Below, piece after piece: positions 6,580 to 10,070 of a stretch of DNA of 10,070 nt (within the stretch, counting starts at the first letter, position 1; each line of letters starts with the position of its first letter). The notes under the pieces were generated by a model. The model was not told the DNA's origin and ran no database searches. It worked only from the letters and a program-made list of their open reading frames with translations. Made by a program: the position numbers and the translations under genes. Source of the stretch: Actinomycetes bacterium (GTDB lineage: Bacteria > Actinomycetota > Coriobacteriia > Coriobacteriales > Eggerthellaceae); NCBI GenBank assembly GCA_023403475.1, contig JAEYEL010000078.1, forward strand, positions 1 to 10,070. Reading direction: 5' to 3'.

Positions 6580-8351
6580 CTGCGGCCTCCCTTCCCGTAG
6601 GAAATCTCGTCCTTATCCGTGCGCACCGCACCTACCGCCGCGTCGATGGCGCCCATCACGTCGTCTATGGCGCGTCCCGGCGCCACCATGGGATACACGT
6701 TCTGCTCGCGCGATATGGCAACGTCGAGCAGATAAGGACCCGTTGCCGCCAGCATGCGATCAAGCGCGGCAGGCACCTCTTCGGGAGTTTCCACGCGCTC
6801 GGCCTGCCAGCTGTAGGCTTCCGCCAGCTTCACGAAGTCCGGATTCGCCTCAAGCAGCGTGGCGCTGTAGCGCTTATGGTAGAAAAGCTTCTGCCACTGG
6901 TGCACCATGCCAAGACATCGGTTGTCCATGACGAGCACCTTGACCGGGACGCCGTTCACGGCGGCCGTGGCCATTTCCTGGCTGTTCATCTGAAGCGACC
7001 CGTCGCCGGCCACGCACACCACCTGCATATCAGGCCGCCCTATGGCGGCGCCTATGGCCGCCGGAAAGCCGAAACCCATGGTGCCCAAGCCGCCTGAGGA
7101 TATGAACGTGCGCGGGTAGTCCCGCCTGATGTATTGAGCCGCCCACATCTGATGCTGACCCACCTCGGTTGTCACGATGCTGTTTTTCGGGTCGAGCCTT
7201 TCGGAAAGCGCCGTAAGCACCAGCTCGGGAATGATCTCGCGCGGGTCATCGCCTACGTTGGGATGATAGAACGGGTAACGCGCACGCCATTCGTCTATTC
7301 GGTCGAGCCATTCCTGCGTCTGCGGGCTCGCGTCGGCCTTTTGAAGCGCCGTTGTGATGGAAGCGATTACGCCCTTCGCGTCGCCCACGATGGGAACCTG
7401 CACGTGGCGCACCTTCCCTATTTCCGCAGGGTCTATGTCGATATGGATCACCTCGGCGTGCGGCGCGAATTCCGAAAGCTTGCCCGTCACGCGATCGGAG
7501 AAGCGCGCGCCCACCGCTATGATGAGGTCGCTTTCCGTCATGGCCAGGTTGGCATACTTCGAGCCGTGCATGCCGACCGGCCCCAAATCGAGCGGATGAG
7601 ACGAGGGAAACGCCCCTTTGCCCATGAGCGTCGTGACCACGGGAATGCGCATGAGCTCGGCAAGCGTGCGCACCTCGTCGGTCGCGCCGGACGATATAAC
7701 GCCCCCGCCCACGTAGAGCACGGGGCAGGCGGCTTGGGCGATGCGCGAAGCCGCCTGACGCACCTGCTTCGCATTGCCTTTATAGGTGGGCTTGTACGAG
7801 GGGATGCTCACCTTTTCAGGATAGGCGAACTCCACAGTCTCGCCCGCCAGATCGGAGGGCACGTCGATGAGCACCGGCCCCGGGCGCCCGGTGGCTGCAA
7901 TATGGAACGCCTCGCGAAAGGTGCGCGCAAGGTCGCCTGTGCTTTGCAGAAGGTAGCTGTGCTTCACCACGGGCATGGTAATGCCCACGATGTCTGATTC
8001 CTGAAACGAATCGGTGCCTATGACGCCGCGCGGAACCTGGCCGCATATGACCACGATGGGCACACTGTCCATGTAGGCCGTGGCAATGCCCGTCACCGTG
8101 TTGGTGGCGCCCGGTCCGCTTGTGACCAGCGCCACGCCCACCCGTCCGGTCGCACGTGCGTAGCCGTCGGCTTCGTGCACCGCGCCCTGCTCGTGGCGGG
8201 CAAGCACATGGGCTATGCGCGCAGAATCGTAGAGCGCGTCGTATATCTTGATGGCTTGGCCGCCCGGATAGCCGAACACCACCTTAACGCCTTCCGCTTC
8301 GAGCGAGGCCACCACCGCCTGCGCGCCCGTCATACGCACTCCGTCGCCCAT
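6576..8351 (-). CDS. ilvB: Acetolactate synthase large (catalytic) subunit
   Basis: This 591-residue thiamine-diphosphate enzyme joins two pyruvates to acetolactate, or pyruvate and 2-oxobutyrate to acetohydroxybutyrate, opening branched-chain amino acid synthesis. The N-terminal domain has FGYPGG and the cofactor-activating glutamate in ARHEQGAVHEADGYAR (E54). The middle FAD-associated domain includes GKGAFP and the GARFSDRVTG segment. The C-terminal domain has the GDGS motif (450-453 region) followed by MDNRCLGMV for Mg2+-ThDP binding. The ATG at 8351 is chosen because AGGAGG lies nine bases upstream; the frame remains open to 8465 but that part does not look conserved. Another ATG six codons in (8333) is a weaker alternative. 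First gene of the operon, overlapping ilvN by four bases. Confidence 0.95.
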   Translation of the reverse strand: MGDGVRMTGAQAVVASLEAEGVKVVFGYPGGQAIKIYDALYDSARIAHVLARHEQGAVHEADGYARATGRVGVALVTSGPGATNTVTGIATAYMDSVPIVVICGQVPRGVIGTDSFQESDIVGITMPVVKHSYLLQSTGDLARTFREAFHIAATGRPGPVLIDVPSDLAGETVEFAYPEKVSIPSYKPTYKGNAKQVRQAASRIAQAACPVLYVGGGVISSGATDEVRTLAELMRIPVVTTLMGKGAFPSSHPLDLGPVGMHGSKYANLAMTESDLIIAVGARFSDRVTGKLSEFAPHAEVIHIDIDPAEIGKVRHVQVPIVGDAKGVIASITTALQKADASPQTQEWLDRIDEWRARYPFYHPNVGDDPREIIPELVLTALSERLDPKNSIVTTEVGQHQMWAAQYIRRDYPRTFISSGGLGTMGFGFPAAIGAAIGRPDMQVVCVAGDGSLQMNSQEMATAAVNGVPVKVLVMDNRCLGMVHQWQKLFYHKRYSATLLEANPDFVKLAEAYSWQAERVETPEEVPAALDRMLAATGPYLLDVAISREQNVYPMVAPGRAIDDVMGAIDAAVGAVRTDKDEISYGKGGRR

Positions 8352-8400
8352 ACGCCGCTGCCTCCTTTTCGCCCTTCTGATTTCGCGTCGTAAAAAAGAC

Positions 8401-8429
8401 AGTATACCCCTACGCCCACCTGGCTGAGA
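8401..8429 (-). promoter_or_regulatory. Candidate ilvB promoter
   Basis: On the minus strand TATACT (8401-8406) is a good -10 element, 50 bases before the ilvB start. The -35 position at 17-bp spacing (8424-8429) reads TCTCAG, a poor match, so an activator may be needed. The repeat motif at 8431-8448 lies immediately upstream of this -35. Confidence 0.35.
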
Positions 8430-8430
8430 G

Positions 8431-8598
8431 CAGGGAACCCTAAACGCGCAGGAATCGCTCTTCATCGTTCTTTACTGCGCGTGCTTCTTTTTGCACCCGC
8501 CTGCATGAAATCAGGGAAGCGCAAACGCGAGCGAGTTTTTTGCAAGCGACGGACGGCAATCGCGAAGTAGAGCAACAGGGCGCTACGCCCTCAGGGAA
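8431..8598. repeat. Spaced CAGGGAA repeats, candidate operators
   Basis: CAGGGAA-N4-AAACGCG occurs at 8431-8448 and again at 8512-8529, identical at all 14 defined positions, 81 bp apart. A third CAGGGAA without the second half lies at 8592-8598, 80 bp further. The first copy abuts the candidate ilvB -35. Regular spacing and location suggest sites for a regulator of ilvB and perhaps of the divergent gene; no regulator gene is in the window. Confidence 0.45.
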
Positions 8599-8748
8599 CT
8601 CTATCTTCAGGGCGATTCGCCACCAAAATGTCGGAAATCCTACTGATTGGCCGTACAGCGGAAACGCTTCGCGCACCTGCGCCCGCCCGCCTTCGGATGC
8701 GACGTAGAATTCTTTTGAACGGCCGAGCATTCGCGAAAGGAGAAACCC

Positions 8749-9579
8749 ATGGGCTACCGCCGCGCTCCCTACCTTGTTACCAACAGCGCCGGTCTGAGAA
8801 ACGCCTCCCTTTCCTACGGCGGCACACGACGACACCTCGTCGTCGCCGCACCCGCAAAGCGAGAGAGTACAACAGTGCTTCCCGCGCGTGCGACCGCGAA
8901 GTTCTCGGCACGTCCCCGCTTGAGAGACATTCGGCCCCTCAGGCTTTTTTTCGGCGTGCTGCTCGTGGCGGCGATAGCCGTTGCTTCCGCCTTCGCCGGA
9001 GGCGCCTTCACCCACTTTATCATCGGCGCGTACGATATTCCCCGCACGCATGCCGCGCAGGTTGCACAAGCGAACAGCATGAGCACGCCACAAAGCTCAT
9101 GGACGGCAGGAACGACGCCTCAGGTGTTCCAAACCGATGCGCAATGGGCAAGCCGCCCCTATGGAAGCGGAACCTTGGGAAGCGACGGCGCGGCGCCCGC
9201 CTGCCTTACCATGGCGTTGGCCAAGCTTTCAGGAGGCGACGCGGAAGGGTTTGTTGCCGTTGCCTCGTGGGCGCAGGCGAACGGGTATGCCGAAGGACAC
9301 GCGCTTCTCACCCAAGGTGCAGAAGAACTGGGGCTTGCGGTGACGCCCGTCTGCGCAGATGAGATGTCCCTGCGCGCAGAGATAAACCGAGGGCGTCCCG
9401 TCATATGCGCCACCGCCGCCGGAACCTTCCAGGTTGCATCCTCGTTCGTTGTGATAGCCAGCATAGACGAGTACGGCAAGCTTGTAGTGCACGACCCTCT
9501 AAGTGCGCACAACACCGACAAGCATTGGACGTTCGATTACGTCATAGACGCGAGCGAGTCCATCTGGTCGTACCGATAA
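8749..9579 (+). CDS. Membrane-anchored C39-like protein lacking catalytic Cys and His (putative pseudopeptidase)
   Basis: The 276-residue protein has a basic cytoplasmic N-terminus (1-63), one hydrophobic segment (about 65-93) and an outer C39-like peptidase domain (about 124-276), so probably type II topology. The domain start FQTDAQWASRPYGSGTLGSDG is characteristic, and Q128 fits the oxyanion Gln. Where active members read GCGPT the sequence has GAAPA (147-151), so Ala148 replaces the nucleophilic Cys. Where they read GHF it has SSF (231-233), so Ser232 replaces the His; the Asp of HDP (D249) remains. Loss of both residues argues for a binding or scaffold role, not proteolysis. Cys152 is unlikely to substitute. 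The ATG at 8749 follows AAAGGAG. It ends five bases from the convergent surface-protein remnant. The motif comparison is from memory of the family. Confidence 0.8.
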   Translation: MGYRRAPYLVTNSAGLRNASLSYGGTRRHLVVAAPAKRESTTVLPARATAKFSARPRLRDIRPLRLFFGVLLVAAIAVASAFAGGAFTHFIIGAYDIPRTHAAQVAQANSMSTPQSSWTAGTTPQVFQTDAQWASRPYGSGTLGSDGAAPACLTMALAKLSGGDAEGFVAVASWAQANGYAEGHALLTQGAEELGLAVTPVCADEMSLRAEINRGRPVICATAAGTFQVASSFVVIASIDEYGKLVVHDPLSAHNTDKHWTFDYVIDASESIWSYR

Positions 9580-9584
9580 AGCAC

Positions 9585-9941
9585 CTACCTGTTATATTTT
9601 TTTCTCTTGCCGAAAACCGTCGCCACCACGAGGACACCGCCGCTGACAAGCAGCAATGCGATCCAAGGCATGAAGTTGACGCTGTCGCCGGTCTTCGGGA
9701 TTTTCGGTGCGACCGCACCGGGGTTGTTTCCGCTCGGCGCGCTGCCGCCCTGATTGTTGTCGAAGTCGACAATAACCGAAGCGCCAGATGCCTGCGGCGT
9801 CATGGTCATGGCATCAGCCGAAAACTGCTGAACATTATCGGAAGGAACGCAGCTGAATTGTACCTCCTGGCCGTTGATCTTCAGCTTGGTGTTAGAGCCG
9901 AAGTACCAGCCGTCCAAACTTCCCTGTTCAGATGTTGTAAG
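9585..9941 (-). pseudogene. C-terminal remnant of a sortase-anchored surface protein
   Basis: The frame ends in a clear cell-wall sorting signal: IPKTG (an LPXTG variant), a hydrophobic stretch (about FMPWIALLLVSGGVLVVATV) and a basic tail KRKKYNR. A sortase would cleave in IPKTG and link the protein to peptidoglycan. Before it lie a Ser/Gly/Asn/Pro-rich linker and a small domain (DGWYFGSNTKLKINGQEVQFS). There is no signal peptide, no ATG and no convincing ribosome site. A TTG at 9917 opens 110 residues, but the frame reads back without a start to a stop at 9942-9944, where composition becomes AT-richer. This looks like the last part of a larger surface protein cut by an insertion or rearrangement at about 9941. 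Confidence 0.75.
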
Positions 9942-10070
9942 TTAAATCAAATGATTATCTCAAAAAATCCCCAGTTTACGGGCATTTCCGCAAGACAGCA
10001 GCTTGAATTTACTACCCATTTACTACTTACGGATTGAGCCTTGATATGCTTTGAAGCTCTTGCGGATAGA
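9942..10070. other. AT-richer right end, possible edge of an integrated element
   Basis: No coding sequence is recognisable in these 129 bases. They start where the surface-protein frame is cut. They contain a tandem TTTACTAC repeat and an inverted pair TCCGCAAGA (9987-9995) / TCTTGCGGA (10058-10066). Such short repeats near a gene break are what one expects at the attachment region of an integrative element, but no integrase gene is inside the window. Confidence 0.35.
10008..10026 (+). repeat. TTTACTAC direct repeat
   Basis: TTTACTAC at 10008-10015 is repeated exactly at 10019-10026, 11 bp start to start, about one helical turn, so both copies face the same side of the helix. This is compatible with arm-type sites for a tyrosine recombinase or xis-like protein; that role is inference. 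Confidence 0.45.

Larger units (their letters stand above)
8352..8748. other. Divergent control region between ilvB and the C39-like gene
   Basis: This 397-nt stretch has no convincing gene. It holds the ilvB ribosome site, a candidate ilvB promoter, a spaced CAGGGAA repeat, a perfect GGGCG-CTA-CGCCC hairpin at 8578-8590, a weaker GTGC/GCAC stem around 8480-8495, and the AAAGGAG ribosome site of the plus-strand gene. A possible plus-strand -10 (TAGAAT, 8705-8710) lacks a clear -35. A long minus-strand frame ending at 8440 is a shadow. No branched-chain leader peptide or T-box sequence was found. Confidence 0.5.

Noticed and set aside
8401..8460. CTGAGA (8424-8429) followed by ACCCT, resembling part of a thiamine-pyrophosphate riboswitch
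   Set aside because: The GGGGTGC element before it and the later TGATCTGG/TAAT-ACCAGCG part are absent, and it would read away from ilvB.
8352..8520. Leader-peptide attenuator or T-box upstream of ilvB
   Set aside because: The small minus-strand frames here contain no run of Ile, Leu or Val codons, and no T-box core sequence or U-tailed terminator was found.
8440..9093. Minus-strand open frame of 217 codons across the divergent region
   Set aside because: It overlaps the well-supported C39-like gene, lacks a ribosome site and shows no recognisable domain.

Overview
The window looks like high-GC actinobacterial DNA, most likely from a gut Coriobacteriia/Eggerthellaceae relative. The basis is GC-rich coding, a C39-like membrane protein of the kind common in that group, a sortase substrate with an IPKTG signal, and a compact ilvB-ilvN-ilvC operon. 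The family assignment is inference; no rRNA or other taxonomic marker is present.

Layout. (1) 2-1621: a complete insertion sequence of the ISLre2/UPF0236 type, with an intact transposase and 22-bp imperfect terminal inverted repeats; its left tip lies one base inside the window. (2) 1686-2431: an unrecognised cysteine-rich, probably zinc-binding gene on the minus strand, of lower GC, with a likely single-base break near its 5' end. (3) 2618-4902: four plus-strand siphophage tail genes in order (tail terminator/minor capsid-like, major tail protein, gp14-like tail assembly protein, Gp15). No head genes lie upstream and no tape measure lies downstream. The 202-nt gap before the gp14-like gene can form two hairpins whose loops are complementary to each other. 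(4) 4958-8351: the minus-strand operon ilvB-ilvN-ilvC for the shared first steps of branched-chain amino acid synthesis. ilvB and ilvN overlap by ATGA and are intact. ilvC carries two single-base deletions that split it over three frames. (5) 8352-8748: a divergent control region with a repeated CAGGGAA-N4-AAACGCG motif. (6) 8749-9579: a membrane-anchored C39-like protein that has lost the catalytic Cys and His, so probably a pseudopeptidase. (7) 9585-9941: the C-terminal remnant of a sortase-anchored surface protein, cut at its 5' end. (8) 9942-10070: AT-richer sequence with short repeats resembling the edge of an integrated element.

IlvB and IlvN form acetohydroxyacid synthase, and IlvC (ketol-acid reductoisomerase) acts next. 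An accessory patch (IS, cysteine-rich gene, tail cassette) abuts this core metabolic operon, and a second probable mobile-element edge lies at the right end. The three apparent frame breaks all remove one base from or beside a G/C run, so sequencing error must be considered before any of these genes is called a pseudogene.
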